From: CAIZLB01 sp039795875
GTDB taxonomy: Bacteria; Patescibacteriota; Minisyncoccia; Phycocordibacterales; CAIZLB01
Direction: 5' to 3'
Assembly: GCA_039795875.1 (NCBI GenBank)
Contig: JBDKKY010000006.1
Location: 1-38,549, forward strand
DNA: 38,549 nucleotides
Positions 24,303 to 32,576 of the stretch are shown piece by piece. A program made the position numbers and the translations under genes. Under the pieces are notes generated by a model. That model was not told the origin of the DNA and ran no database searches. It worked only from the letters and a program-made list of their open reading frames with translations. Position 1 is the first letter of the stretch; the number at the start of each line of letters is the position of its first letter.

Positions 24303-24782
24303 ATGCGTCGAAATATTTTTAAAAGAGGTATCTCTCTCATAGAAGTGATTATTGGAGTTGCTATTATTTCTTTGTCTACCATCTATATCTCTCAAGCATA
24401 TGGAGGTTTTGTAGCAGCTTCGGCGGACAATGTGGCACGAGTGCAAGCAACTTTTCTCCTAGATGAAGGGGTTGAGGCTGTGAAAACGCTTCGAGGTGAA
24501 TCATGGACAAAGGTCGCCAGCACCACTGTGGGTGTGCCGTATTATTTGATCTGGAATACAGATCGCTGGGCCGCCACAACTACACCACAAGTCACGGATG
24601 GTCGATTTTATCGGACTATGATTTTTAGTACGGTGAATAGAGATGCTTCTTTCAATATCTCAACCACAACAGGGACTCTGGATAACGGTACTCGCAAGGT
24701 TGATCTGGCTGTTGCTTGGAATGAAAAAGGCTCTACTAGTACACGATCTATTAGTATGTACGTTTTTAATATTTTTAATTAA
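24303..24782 (+). CDS. Prepilin-like protein 2 (PilV-type)
   Basis: The 159-aa protein begins with the basic leader MRRNIFKRG, then ISLIEVIIGVAIISLSTIYI, a class III N-helix with Glu at mature position 5. The rest is Thr/Ser-rich with several aromatics, like PilV/GspI minor pilins. Its stop codon directly abuts the next ATG, indicating cotranscription. Confidence 0.8.
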   Translation: MRRNIFKRGISLIEVIIGVAIISLSTIYISQAYGGFVAASADNVARVQATFLLDEGVEAVKTLRGESWTKVASTTVGVPYYLIWNTDRWAATTTPQVTDGRFYRTMIFSTVNRDASFNISTTTGTLDNGTRKVDLAVAWNEKGSTSTRSISMYVFNIFN

Positions 24783-25304
24783 ATGAAGCACATACAAACC
24801 AAAAATAATAAAGCAGGTATGACCCTTATTGAGCTCGTGATATATTTTAGTTTGTTGGCGGTACTAAGTGCGGTAGTTGTGAGCAGTATTTTTTCACTTT
24901 TCAAATCATACGCTTCGATCAAAGTGGGACAAGATATGGAAACTACCGCTATACAAGTGCTTGACCGAATGACTCGAGACATACATGATGCTGACTCTAT
25001 ACTGGTCAATCTAAGTTCATTCGGGATTCCATCTAGCTATGTGACGCTGTCTATGAATAGTAGTGCTAGTGAGACCATCAAGTACTATGTGGCCTCTACT
25101 ACAAAGATCGCTGTAGACAAAAATGGTGTGTATTTAGGGGAATTGTCCTTGTCTACGGTGAAGATAGATAATTTCTTAATACGATATATCAACGGTACAA
25201 GTACCCAAGCGTTGAAGATTGAGCTGGGTCTGATAGGGGAGGTGCGAAATGCTAGTACTACTATTTACAAAAACTTCTACACAACAGTACAACTTCGGGA
25301 CTAA
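24783..25304 (+). CDS. Prepilin-like protein 3 (PilW/GspJ-type)
   Basis: The 173-aa protein has an N-terminal leader ending NKAG, then MTLIELVIYFSLLAVLSAVV with Glu at mature position 5. DRMTRDIHDADSI resembles the conserved helix of PilW/GspJ pseudopilins. The ATG follows the previous stop without a gap, and no Shine-Dalgarno site is present, so translation probably reinitiates or couples. Confidence 0.8.
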   Translation: MKHIQTKNNKAGMTLIELVIYFSLLAVLSAVVVSSIFSLFKSYASIKVGQDMETTAIQVLDRMTRDIHDADSILVNLSSFGIPSSYVTLSMNSSASETIKYYVASTTKIAVDKNGVYLGELSLSTVKIDNFLIRYINGTSTQALKIELGLIGEVRNASTTIYKNFYTTVQLRD

Positions 25305-25310
25305 ACATAC

Positions 25311-25316
25311 TATAAT
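25311..25316 (+). promoter_or_regulatory. -10 box of the PilX-like tip-protein gene
   Basis: TATAAT lies 6 nt before the ATG at 25323, just past the stop of the previous pilin gene, so the largest pilus gene may have its own leaderless promoter. Confidence 0.55.
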
Positions 25317-25322
25317 CTAAGT

Positions 25323-27104
25323 ATGAATACCCAAGTGACTACACAGGCCCGATCAGAGAAAGGTGCAGCTCTTTTGATCGTAGTATTATTTTTTGTCATA
25401 ATCTCCGGCACATTGTTGATTGGTGTGGCTAACCCAGTAACAAACCAAATCCGAAATACAAGTGAATTTTTAAAATCAAAACAAAGCTATGCGGTCGCAG
25501 ATGCCCAAGCTGAGAATGCTTTGTATCGATTGAACAGCGGCAGAACCGATGCGCCGGGTACATTGTCTATTCTTGGTGCCATTGCTACAGCTGATGTGAC
25601 CGACATTGGAGATATAAAAGAGATAGCGGTCGATGGAGTATTTGGTCAATTTAAGCGATTTTTGAAAACTCAATTTAAGCAAGATTCTGGTGTAGCATTC
25701 AACTATGGCCTACAAGCCGGTGTAGGAGGAATAGAGTTGAGTGGATCATCATATATTGTGGGAAATGTGTATAGTAATGGTGACATCACAGGTAATGGAG
25801 GATCAGGGTGGTATACAACATATGTAACAGGGGGCGTAACTATAGCTAATGTATCAGATCCGATAGCCCATATCGACAACAGTACGTCAGCTGGAGACAA
25901 CAGTTTTGATATCGGTCAAAATAACACTAATCAAGATTTTGCTGAATCGTTCACATACTCAACCTCAAGTCCGGTGACGGAGATCGAATTGTATCTAAAA
26001 AGAACTTCAACACTGCCCGCTAACGCTACGGTCAAGATCGTAAATAACTCCAGTGGTGCACCAGGATCAACAGTCTTAGTATCTGGAACATTGAACGCTT
26101 CTTTATCGACCGCCGCATATTCGTATGTGCCTGTTGCGATGACAACCACAACAGCACTTGTGTCTGGAAGTACATACTGGATTGTCATAGATGTTCCTGC
26201 CAATAATACAAACTACTATACTTTGGGCACAAACGACAGTACATATGGTGGCGCAACCAAAATAGGTAGATTTGGTACCTCATGGGCCAACATGGCCACA
26301 ACGACTGCAGATATGAAATTTAAAATGTACGTTGGTGGTGATGTTGGAACTATTAGTGGGATGGGTGTTGGAACTAGTGGAACAGGAGACCTATGGGCTA
26401 ACACTGTAACAAATACTACAGTGACGGGATCCTTGTACTGTCAGTCTGGTACAGGAAACAATAAAGTCTGTGACACTTCTCGTGCAGATCCACCACCGTC
26501 TAATATGCCGATTTCACAGGGAAATATAGATGCTTGGAAGGCAGATGCAGCTGCGGGTGGTGCCACAACTACTATGAGTCTAGGAGGTGTTACAGTAAAG
26601 ACGATGGGCCCAATCAAAGTTAATGGAAACTTAAGTGTGGGAAATTCAGCGCGGTTGAATATTGTTGGGGTTATTCATGTCACAGGGAACCTGACTGTAA
26701 ACGGTTCTGCTAAAATATATGTAGATAGTTCTATGGGTGCCAATAGTGGCGTCATCGTAGTAGATGGTACTGTAGATCTAGGTGGCTCAGGGGGGGTATA
26801 CGGTTCAGGAACAGCAGGAAGCTATGTGATTATTGCGGATACAAGTTCATGTCCAGGCACAGGCTGTACCAGTACTCCGGCCATATTGGTCTCAGGAGCG
26901 GCGGGATCGGTGGTTCTCAACGCGCCTAACGGCAATGTAGAATTCAGTGGATCTGCTGGTGTGAAGGCGGTTGCAGCCAAAAAGATGATTATGAGTGGTG
27001 CTACAAATATTACCTATGAATCAGGCTTGGCCAGTCTGGATTTTACGTCCGGCCCTTCTGGCGGCTGGTCAATCAACTCGTGGAACGAGGTGGAAGAAAA
27101 CTAG
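25323..27104 (+). CDS. Large PilX-like secreted protein, putative pilus-tip adhesin
   Basis: The 593-aa protein has a PilX-like start: leader ending EKG, then AALLIVVLFFVIISGTLLIG without Glu at mature position 5. After a helical stem (about 45-120) comes a Gly/Ser-rich exported region. Residues about 205-320 form a beta-sandwich-like domain (FTYSTSSPVTEIELYLKR), similar to carbohydrate-binding or choice-of-anchor domains. Residues about 330-590 repeat short hydrophobic strands with Gly turns (GNLSVGNSARLNIVG, GNLTVNGSAKIYVD), suggesting a right-handed beta-helix. Two Cys pairs (about 374/383, 511/516) could form disulfides. The arrangement suggests a minor pilin carrying a tip adhesin; binding partner unknown. 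Confidence 0.75.
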   Translation: MNTQVTTQARSEKGAALLIVVLFFVIISGTLLIGVANPVTNQIRNTSEFLKSKQSYAVADAQAENALYRLNSGRTDAPGTLSILGAIATADVTDIGDIKEIAVDGVFGQFKRFLKTQFKQDSGVAFNYGLQAGVGGIELSGSSYIVGNVYSNGDITGNGGSGWYTTYVTGGVTIANVSDPIAHIDNSTSAGDNSFDIGQNNTNQDFAESFTYSTSSPVTEIELYLKRTSTLPANATVKIVNNSSGAPGSTVLVSGTLNASLSTAAYSYVPVAMTTTTALVSGSTYWIVIDVPANNTNYYTLGTNDSTYGGATKIGRFGTSWANMATTTADMKFKMYVGGDVGTISGMGVGTSGTGDLWANTVTNTTVTGSLYCQSGTGNNKVCDTSRADPPPSNMPISQGNIDAWKADAAAGGATTTMSLGGVTVKTMGPIKVNGNLSVGNSARLNIVGVIHVTGNLTVNGSAKIYVDSSMGANSGVIVVDGTVDLGGSGGVYGSGTAGSYVIIADTSSCPGTGCTSTPAILVSGAAGSVVLNAPNGNVEFSGSAGVKAVAAKKMIMSGATNITYESGLASLDFTSGPSGGWSINSWNEVEEN

Positions 27105-27114
27105 TCTTCTGGTG

Positions 27115-27120
27115 TATAAT
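27115..27120 (+). promoter_or_regulatory. -10 box of tpiA
   Basis: TATAAT lies 7 nt before the ATG at 27128; leaderless arrangement. Confidence 0.6.
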
Positions 27121-27127
27121 CTGACGT

Positions 27128-28021
27128 ATGCCTTCATCTACGTCACATAAACAGAAAAGTACTGTTTCGTCCTCAAAACCATTCATTGTCGCTAACTGGA
27201 AGGCTGATACACTTGAATACAAGCAAGCTGAAAAAAATATTTTAGAAACATACAAACTACTTAGCGGCAGTGCCTCAAAAGTAGAATTGGTGTTTGCGCC
27301 GGTCGCAACACAGATACATGCTCTTAAGAATATCTTTGATGGTTCTTTTAAATATGCAAAGCCACGACGAATTAAGTTGCCAAAGATTGCTCTAGCAGCA
27401 CAGAACATATCTGTGTATGAAGGTGGATCAAAGACTGGAGAAATCCCTGTGGCTGCCATGAAAGACGCTGGAGTGAAATACGCGATTATTGGACATTCAG
27501 AATGTCGTGAGCTCGGAGACACAAATGCGACAGTGATTACCAAAGTACAATTGGCCTTAGCTAATAAGATTGGAGTGATACTTTGTGTTGGTGAACGAGA
27601 GCGAGATTCAGGTGTGCAATATCTTCGAGTGGTTGAAGAACAACTCGTCTCAGTTTTTTCTGCCATTGATAAAAAAGATCACAACAGCATTACTATTGCT
27701 TATGAGCCAGTATGGGCAATCAACAACAAAGATAACATTTCTTTAGATTCAAATGGATTGCATAGTATGGTCGTATACATTCGAAAATTATTAATACAAC
27801 GATTTGGAGAGGGTTCCTCAAAGGAAGTTCGTATTATATATGGAGGATCAGTGACTCCAGAAAACGCGCAGGACATATTATGGAACGGAGAGGTACAAGG
27901 ATTATTAATAGGTAGAGCCAGTTGGACTCCACAGTCATTAGCAGGAATCATTACATCCGCACTTATCAATCCGAAAAAAAACATTCTAAAACAATATGGA
28001 GCATCTAAAAAAAATAAATAA
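27128..28021 (+). CDS. tpiA: Triosephosphate isomerase
   Basis: Interconverts dihydroxyacetone phosphate and glyceraldehyde-3-phosphate (297 aa). Active-site residues are present: Lys25 in VANWKAD, His in AIIGHSECR, and Glu in AYEPVWAIN. Phosphate-binding loops are IIYGGSVTPENAQ and GLLIGRASW. It is longer than the usual ~250 aa owing to a Ser/Lys-rich N-terminal extension of about 17 residues and an insertion near 65-85. The end overlaps pgk by 26 nt, indicating a tpiA-pgk operon. Confidence 0.95.
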   Translation: MPSSTSHKQKSTVSSSKPFIVANWKADTLEYKQAEKNILETYKLLSGSASKVELVFAPVATQIHALKNIFDGSFKYAKPRRIKLPKIALAAQNISVYEGGSKTGEIPVAAMKDAGVKYAIIGHSECRELGDTNATVITKVQLALANKIGVILCVGERERDSGVQYLRVVEEQLVSVFSAIDKKDHNSITIAYEPVWAINNKDNISLDSNGLHSMVVYIRKLLIQRFGEGSSKEVRIIYGGSVTPENAQDILWNGEVQGLLIGRASWTPQSLAGIITSALINPKKNILKQYGASKKNK

Positions 28022-29222
28022 ATTGGCAGATATGGCGGGATGGTTGGCTGGTAAAAAAGTGTTTCTCCGAGCGGACTTTAATGTACCTATAAAAGAGGGG
28101 GTTGTTGCGGATGCCTACCGGATCACTGCTCTGTTGCCAACGTTGGAATTTTTGCAAAAAGAAAAGGCTGTTACTATCCTAGCTTCTCACATAGAGACAA
28201 AGGGCGTAGATTCTCCGACACTGAAACCGGTTTTTGAGTATATACAAGGCAAATTGCCACAGTTCCATATAGCTTTTTGTGAGAATTTTCTAGATACGGA
28301 AGTTCTCAAAAAAGCCGTCAGTGAGATCCCTGAAGGGGGTTTTCTCCTCTTGGAGAATCTTCGCCTGGCTAAAGAAATGGGTATGAGCGAGCAAGACAAC
28401 AGTGTTAGTTTGGCTATGCATCTAAAAGAGGTGACGGATATATATGTGAATGATGCGTTTGCTGTATGTCATCGAGCGCATGCATCGGTTGATGCTTTAC
28501 CGAAGTTGTTTGATACATCAAAGAAGATGGCAGGATTTCTTTTGACTAAAGAAATAGGCGCGCTGGCAGCTGGACTGAATCCAGTACGTCCATTTGTAGT
28601 TGTATTGAGTGGAATGAAATTCTCAACTAAGCTTCCATTGATTCAAAAATATTTGGAACATGCGGAGAAAATATTTATTGGCGGCGCATTGTTTAATAAC
28701 ATTATAAAATCATTGGGCTATGAAGTTGGCGTGTCGCTGATTGATGGTGAAGCAGGTTATATTGATACACTCGTTAAGTCTTCTAACTTCACATCAAAAG
28801 TATTTATTCCCAAAATGGTTGTAGTCCAAGATCCTGCCACTAAAGAAGTGCGGACCTGCAGTATCAATGAAGTCAAACATTCTGATTTTATCCAAGATAT
28901 TGCTGAGGCCAGCCTTCGCGATTTTATGACCGATATTAAAGATATGCAGGCAAAGACGATTCTTTGGAACGGACCAGTTGGAAATTATGACATTCCAGAA
29001 TTTGCTGCTGGTACAACTTTCTTTGGTACAGAATTATTCAATTACATCCACACACATGTCGATGCCCATGCTTTGATCGGCGGAGGAGACACTGTTGCGG
29101 CTATCGAAAAGATCACCGGCATCAAAGATGAAGAACGGATATTCATCTCAACTGGTGGAGGAGCAATGTTAGAGTTTTTGGAAAAGGATGGACAATTACC
29201 TGGAATCATCAGTCTTCTATAA
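27996..29222 (+). CDS. pgk: Phosphoglycerate kinase
   Basis: Makes ATP and 3-phosphoglycerate from 1,3-bisphosphoglycerate (408 aa, normal length). Signature blocks are KVFLRADFNVPIKEG, LLLENLRLAKEMG, NDAFAVCHRAHASV, VLSGMKFSTKLPLI, ILWNGPVGNYDIPEF and IGGGDTVAAIEKI with the terminal STGGGAMLEFLE. The start at 27996 lies inside tpiA. A second in-frame ATG at 28032 is a possible shorter start that would remove the overlap, but the longer N-terminus aligns better with typical pgk starts. Confidence 0.95.
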   Translation: MEHLKKINKLADMAGWLAGKKVFLRADFNVPIKEGVVADAYRITALLPTLEFLQKEKAVTILASHIETKGVDSPTLKPVFEYIQGKLPQFHIAFCENFLDTEVLKKAVSEIPEGGFLLLENLRLAKEMGMSEQDNSVSLAMHLKEVTDIYVNDAFAVCHRAHASVDALPKLFDTSKKMAGFLLTKEIGALAAGLNPVRPFVVVLSGMKFSTKLPLIQKYLEHAEKIFIGGALFNNIIKSLGYEVGVSLIDGEAGYIDTLVKSSNFTSKVFIPKMVVVQDPATKEVRTCSINEVKHSDFIQDIAEASLRDFMTDIKDMQAKTILWNGPVGNYDIPEFAAGTTFFGTELFNYIHTHVDAHALIGGGDTVAAIEKITGIKDEERIFISTGGGAMLEFLEKDGQLPGIISLL

Positions 29223-29234
29223 TTTAAACAAATG

Positions 29235-29259
29235 AAAAACCACCGCTAGGTGGCTTTTT
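29235..29259. terminator. Terminator after pgk
   Basis: A short hairpin CCACC-gcta-GGTGG is flanked by A5 on the left and T5 on the right. It serves the plus strand and, by symmetry, the convergent DoxX gene. Confidence 0.8.
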
Positions 29260-29284
29260 CTTAAGAGCTTTTGATAAAAATAGA

Positions 29285-29707
29285 TTACATTTGAGGGTTG
29301 CTAGGAGGCACTGAAGATGTTGGAGTTACCGGCGCGGCTGTCATTGCCATCTTTCTCGTGTTTTTACATACGGAGTATGCTCCAGCGCCAAGAAGGGCAA
29401 GAAGGATTGAACCTATGAATAGACTGATGGTCTGCCAGTTATAGTGTCCGGCATAGTGAAAGACTCCAACCATAATAATAAGTAGACCTAGAGAAGCAAG
29501 TCGAACCCATACTCCAAAGACTAGTGCCAATCCAATCAAAACCTCTGCAATTGACACTGTCCAGGCAATACCTGCTGAAAGTCCCATTGTTGCAAAAAAT
29601 CCTGTAGTCATCTCCATACCACTAAGCTTCATGTATCCTGTCCAGATAACCATCAAGCCTACAGCTAATCGGATAATCAATAATATTGTATTTTTTGTGT
29701 TGTTCAT
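29285..29707 (-). CDS. DoxX-family membrane protein
   Basis: The 140-aa small integral membrane protein has four hydrophobic segments. The DoxX pattern is clear: IIRLAVGLMVIWTGYMKLSG at the start, FFATMGLSAGIAWTVSIAEVLIGLAL in the middle, and WVRLASLGLLIIMVGVFHYAGHY. A Thr/Pro-rich tail follows. DoxX proteins are linked to quinone or redox membrane functions, but the exact role is unknown. I chose the ATG at 29707 because a minus-strand TATAAT lies 6 nt upstream; the longer TTG start at 29743 runs into the HIT gene. Confidence 0.85.
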   Translation of the reverse strand: MNNTKNTILLIIRLAVGLMVIWTGYMKLSGMEMTTGFFATMGLSAGIAWTVSIAEVLIGLALVFGVWVRLASLGLLIIMVGVFHYAGHYNWQTISLFIGSILLALLGAGAYSVCKNTRKMAMTAAPVTPTSSVPPSNPQM

Positions 29708-29713
29708 GAAGAT

Positions 29714-29719
29714 ATTATA
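29714..29719 (-). promoter_or_regulatory. -10 box of the DoxX gene
   Basis: Minus-strand TATAAT lies 6 nt before the ATG at 29707 and overlaps the stop of the upstream HIT gene. Confidence 0.5.
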
Positions 29720-30158
29720 ACTCCTTCTTGACCTTTTCGGCAATCTCCTCCATTTCGCCTGCTATATAAGTATATTTCTGACCTAGATAACCTTTGTCTT
29801 CATTTTGTCTGGGGATGATATGGGTGTGTGAGTGCCAGATCATTTGTCCGGCGGCAGACTCATTGTTCATAACGATATTTATGCCATCGGCGTCGACAGC
29901 ATTTTTCAGAGCGGTAGCCACCTTCTGAGAGGTCAAAGCGATGCGACACAAAGTCTCAGCGGGCAGCCCATATATATTTTCAAAATGAGTTTTAGGAACA
30001 ACCAATGCATGACCTCGGTTGTTGGGGTGTATATCTAGGAAGGCTAAAGTCTCCTCGTCTTCATATAGTTTGACTGAAGGCACTTCACCCCGGACGATCT
30101 TACAGAAGAGACAGTTCGCGTGAATCTGGGTTTCGTCATGTATCTCGGTGTTTGACAT
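29715..30158 (-). CDS. HIT-family nucleotide hydrolase/transferase
   Basis: The 147-aa histidine-triad protein has the catalytic motif WHSHTHIIPR (H-x-H-x-H). The N-terminal CLFCKIVRGE contains the CxxC found in zinc-binding HIT proteins, followed by AFLDIHPNNRGHALVVPK. Family members hydrolyse adenosine phosphoramidates or dinucleoside polyphosphates; the substrate here cannot be determined. Minus-strand TATCAT lies 6 nt before the ATG. Confidence 0.92.
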   Translation of the reverse strand: MSNTEIHDETQIHANCLFCKIVRGEVPSVKLYEDEETLAFLDIHPNNRGHALVVPKTHFENIYGLPAETLCRIALTSQKVATALKNAVDADGINIVMNNESAAGQMIWHSHTHIIPRQNEDKGYLGQKYTYIAGEMEEIAEKVKKEL

Positions 30159-30164
30159 AAGGGT

Positions 30165-30170
30165 ATGATA
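30165..30170 (-). promoter_or_regulatory. -10 candidate of the HIT gene
   Basis: Minus-strand TATCAT lies 6 nt before the ATG at 30158. It overlaps a plus-strand TATGAT (30164-30169) that could serve recJ. Confidence 0.4.
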
Positions 30171-30182
30171 TCATAGACCCAC

Positions 30183-31958
30183 ATGAGTTCAACCCAGTCT
30201 ATTTACCAACAGATCCTGAAAGACCGCGGCCTCACCAACGGCGAGATCGAGGATTTTTTGAATCCAGAATATCGAGAAGAAGTAGGTGGAATGTATGATG
30301 TCAGCAAGATGAAGGATATAGACAAAGTCTGCGACAGGATTTGGAAAGCTATCGATGGAGGAGAAAAGATTTGTCTCTATGCCGATTATGATGCTGATGG
30401 TGTTCCAACAGCAACGATCTTTTACGAATTTTTTAAGAAAATCGGATATGAGAAAAATATTGAGGTAGTTATCCCTCATCGACATAAAGATGGTTTTGGC
30501 ATGCACAAACATTTGATAGATAAGATTGCAGAAGGTGGGACAAAGTTGCTCATCACCATGGATTTGGGTATTACCAATGTGGCCGAAGTGGCACACGCCA
30601 ACTCGCTCGGTCTGGATGTAATCATTACCGATCACCACTTGCCACATGGAGAAGTGCCGGCTGCTTACGCCATCTTGAATCCAAAACAAGATGACTGTAA
30701 ATATGTCGAAAAGATGTTGTGTGCCGCCGGTGTCATTTTTAAACTGGTACATCGGCTAACAAAGCAAGCTCGCGAAAAAGGATACAAGATCCATGATGGA
30801 TGGGAAAAGTGGTCCCTCGACTTGGTTGGTCTGGCGACTATATCGGACATGGTTCCACTAACTGGTGAGAATAGAGTTTTTGCTTCATATGGTCTTAAAG
30901 TTCTTCAAAAAAATAAAAGACTCGGCCTTGCTTGTCTTATAAGCGAACTCAAGATCAATGCTCGTGACCTACAAGAAGACGACATCGGATTTTCTATAAG
31001 TCCTTGTATTAACGCCGCATCTCGCATGTCTCATGCTATGGATGCTTTCCAGCTGTTGTCGGCTGATACCAATATCGAAGCGGTGAAACAGGCCAAGCAT
31101 TTAGTGACACTCAACAAATCTCGAAAAACAAAAGCCCAATCATTGGTGCAAGCGGCTGAAGCTCAGCTAACAACAGAGTCAGGAAAAAGTGGTATCTTGG
31201 TTATCGGTGACGAAACCTGGTCCCCCACTTTGGTTGGTCCTGTGGCAAGTAACATGGTAAGGAAGTTTCAGATGCCGGTTTTCGTATATGGTTGTGAAGA
31301 TGGAGATGTGTACCGTGGTTCATGTCGATCGGTCACAGGCGTGAGTGTGGTTGAGATCATGTCACATGTTACACCAGGATTTTTCAATGAGTTTGGAGGA
31401 CATGCGATGTCGGGCGGTTTCGGATTTGAAAAAGACAAGATACATGTCTTTGAACAAGAGATGGTTGATGCTTTTAATAAGTGGAAAGAATTGAAGGAGA
31501 CTGGAGTGTCGCCAGACCTGGCGGTGACTATCAATGAGGCCCCTGTATATACACTTACTCACGACCAGATCACAGATGGATTTGTTATGGACCTCGGTCG
31601 TCTTAAACCATTTGGTATAGGAAATGAAAAACCGTTATTTCGGATCGCAGATGTATCACTCCGAGAATTGAAAAAGTTCGGTAAGGCTAAAGAGCACGTC
31701 GAGTTTGTGATCGGAGAATTCAAGGACAAGGCTGGGGTCATGAGTGATGCTCGTCCTGACTTTCTCGAAGACCTACACTTGTACTCCGACAATCGATTTA
31801 AAGTTTCACCGGTCCGGTACATCTCTTTCTTTTCGGATCAATCACATCATGATGCACTCATAGGAATAACTTGTGACATCTATGGCTACATCGAAGAGAG
31901 TTTCTTTCTTGGTAAAAGAGAGATTCGTGTTAGAGTAGAGAAGATTACTACTAAATAG
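30183..31958 (+). CDS. recJ: Single-strand-specific 5'-3' exonuclease RecJ
   Basis: Degrades single-stranded DNA 5'-3' in recombination and repair (591 aa). DHH motifs are ICLYADYDADGVPTA (DxDADG), LITMDLGI, VIITDHHLPHGE (DHH), and LATISDMVPLTGENR. The DHHA1 part has GHAMSGGFGFEKDK and a C-terminal OB fold is present. One variation is DLG where RecJ usually has DCG or DNG. It heads a probable plus-strand operon with rnhA and comEC, coupling DNA uptake with nuclease functions. Confidence 0.92.
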   Translation: MSSTQSIYQQILKDRGLTNGEIEDFLNPEYREEVGGMYDVSKMKDIDKVCDRIWKAIDGGEKICLYADYDADGVPTATIFYEFFKKIGYEKNIEVVIPHRHKDGFGMHKHLIDKIAEGGTKLLITMDLGITNVAEVAHANSLGLDVIITDHHLPHGEVPAAYAILNPKQDDCKYVEKMLCAAGVIFKLVHRLTKQAREKGYKIHDGWEKWSLDLVGLATISDMVPLTGENRVFASYGLKVLQKNKRLGLACLISELKINARDLQEDDIGFSISPCINAASRMSHAMDAFQLLSADTNIEAVKQAKHLVTLNKSRKTKAQSLVQAAEAQLTTESGKSGILVIGDETWSPTLVGPVASNMVRKFQMPVFVYGCEDGDVYRGSCRSVTGVSVVEIMSHVTPGFFNEFGGHAMSGGFGFEKDKIHVFEQEMVDAFNKWKELKETGVSPDLAVTINEAPVYTLTHDQITDGFVMDLGRLKPFGIGNEKPLFRIADVSLRELKKFGKAKEHVEFVIGEFKDKAGVMSDARPDFLEDLHLYSDNRFKVSPVRYISFFSDQSHHDALIGITCDIYGYIEESFFLGKREIRVRVEKITTK

Positions 31959-31975
31959 ACATAGACACATATATT

Positions 31976-32518
31976 ATGTTTCATCAAGATACTCTTAGTT
32001 TTTATACAGATGGTTCTTCCCGTGGCAATCCAGGTCCGGGTGGTTGGGGATGTATCGCTGTTATCGGACATACTCGGGTGATAGAGCTCGGAGGCAAAGA
32101 CTCTCATACAACTAACAATAAGATGGAACTGCAAGCTGTTATCGAAGCCATGAAAGTAGCTAGCGACAAAGATGTTTCGGACTTCAAGAAGGTTCATGTG
32201 TTCTCAGATTCAAAATATGTCCTACAAGGGATAACTGAGTGGATTAAAAATTGGAAGAAGAACAATTGGCGAACGGCAGCCAAGAAGGCGGTGATGAATC
32301 AGGAGCTATGGCAAGAGTTGGATACACTCGTTGAAACAGTTTCACGGTCTGGAAAACATATCACATGGACCTATGTAAAAGGACATAGTGACAACAAATA
32401 TAATGAGCGGGCGGATGTGTTAGCGACAGAATGTGCTGATGCAACAACTAAGGAATTGGCTGATAAAGGGACAAAGGTCTTTTATGATGGGGAGTTGAAG
32501 GGGTGGGGGCTGAACTAA
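31976..32518 (+). CDS. rnhA: Ribonuclease HI
   Basis: Cleaves RNA in RNA-DNA hybrids (180 aa). The catalytic carboxylates are Asp12 in FYTDGSSRGNPGPGGW, Glu in NNKMELQAV, Asp in VHVFSDSKYV, and the final Asp in YNERADVLA. The basic handle KNWKKNNWRT is present and KGHSDNKYNERAD follows the family pattern. A C-terminal extension of about 25 residues beyond E. coli RNase HI is unassigned. It follows recJ by 17 bp. Confidence 0.95.
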   Translation: MFHQDTLSFYTDGSSRGNPGPGGWGCIAVIGHTRVIELGGKDSHTTNNKMELQAVIEAMKVASDKDVSDFKKVHVFSDSKYVLQGITEWIKNWKKNNWRTAAKKAVMNQELWQELDTLVETVSRSGKHITWTYVKGHSDNKYNERADVLATECADATTKELADKGTKVFYDGELKGWGLN

Positions 32519-32576
32519 AGTTTGTCTTTAACCTTTCTTTAACTTTTGATAAGCCTGCTTATGCCAGAATATCGGG

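Noticed and set aside
27996..28021. Overlap of tpiA and pgk as a possible frameshift
   Set aside because: Both frames are intact and the proteins are complete; a 26-nt overlap is a normal operon feature.
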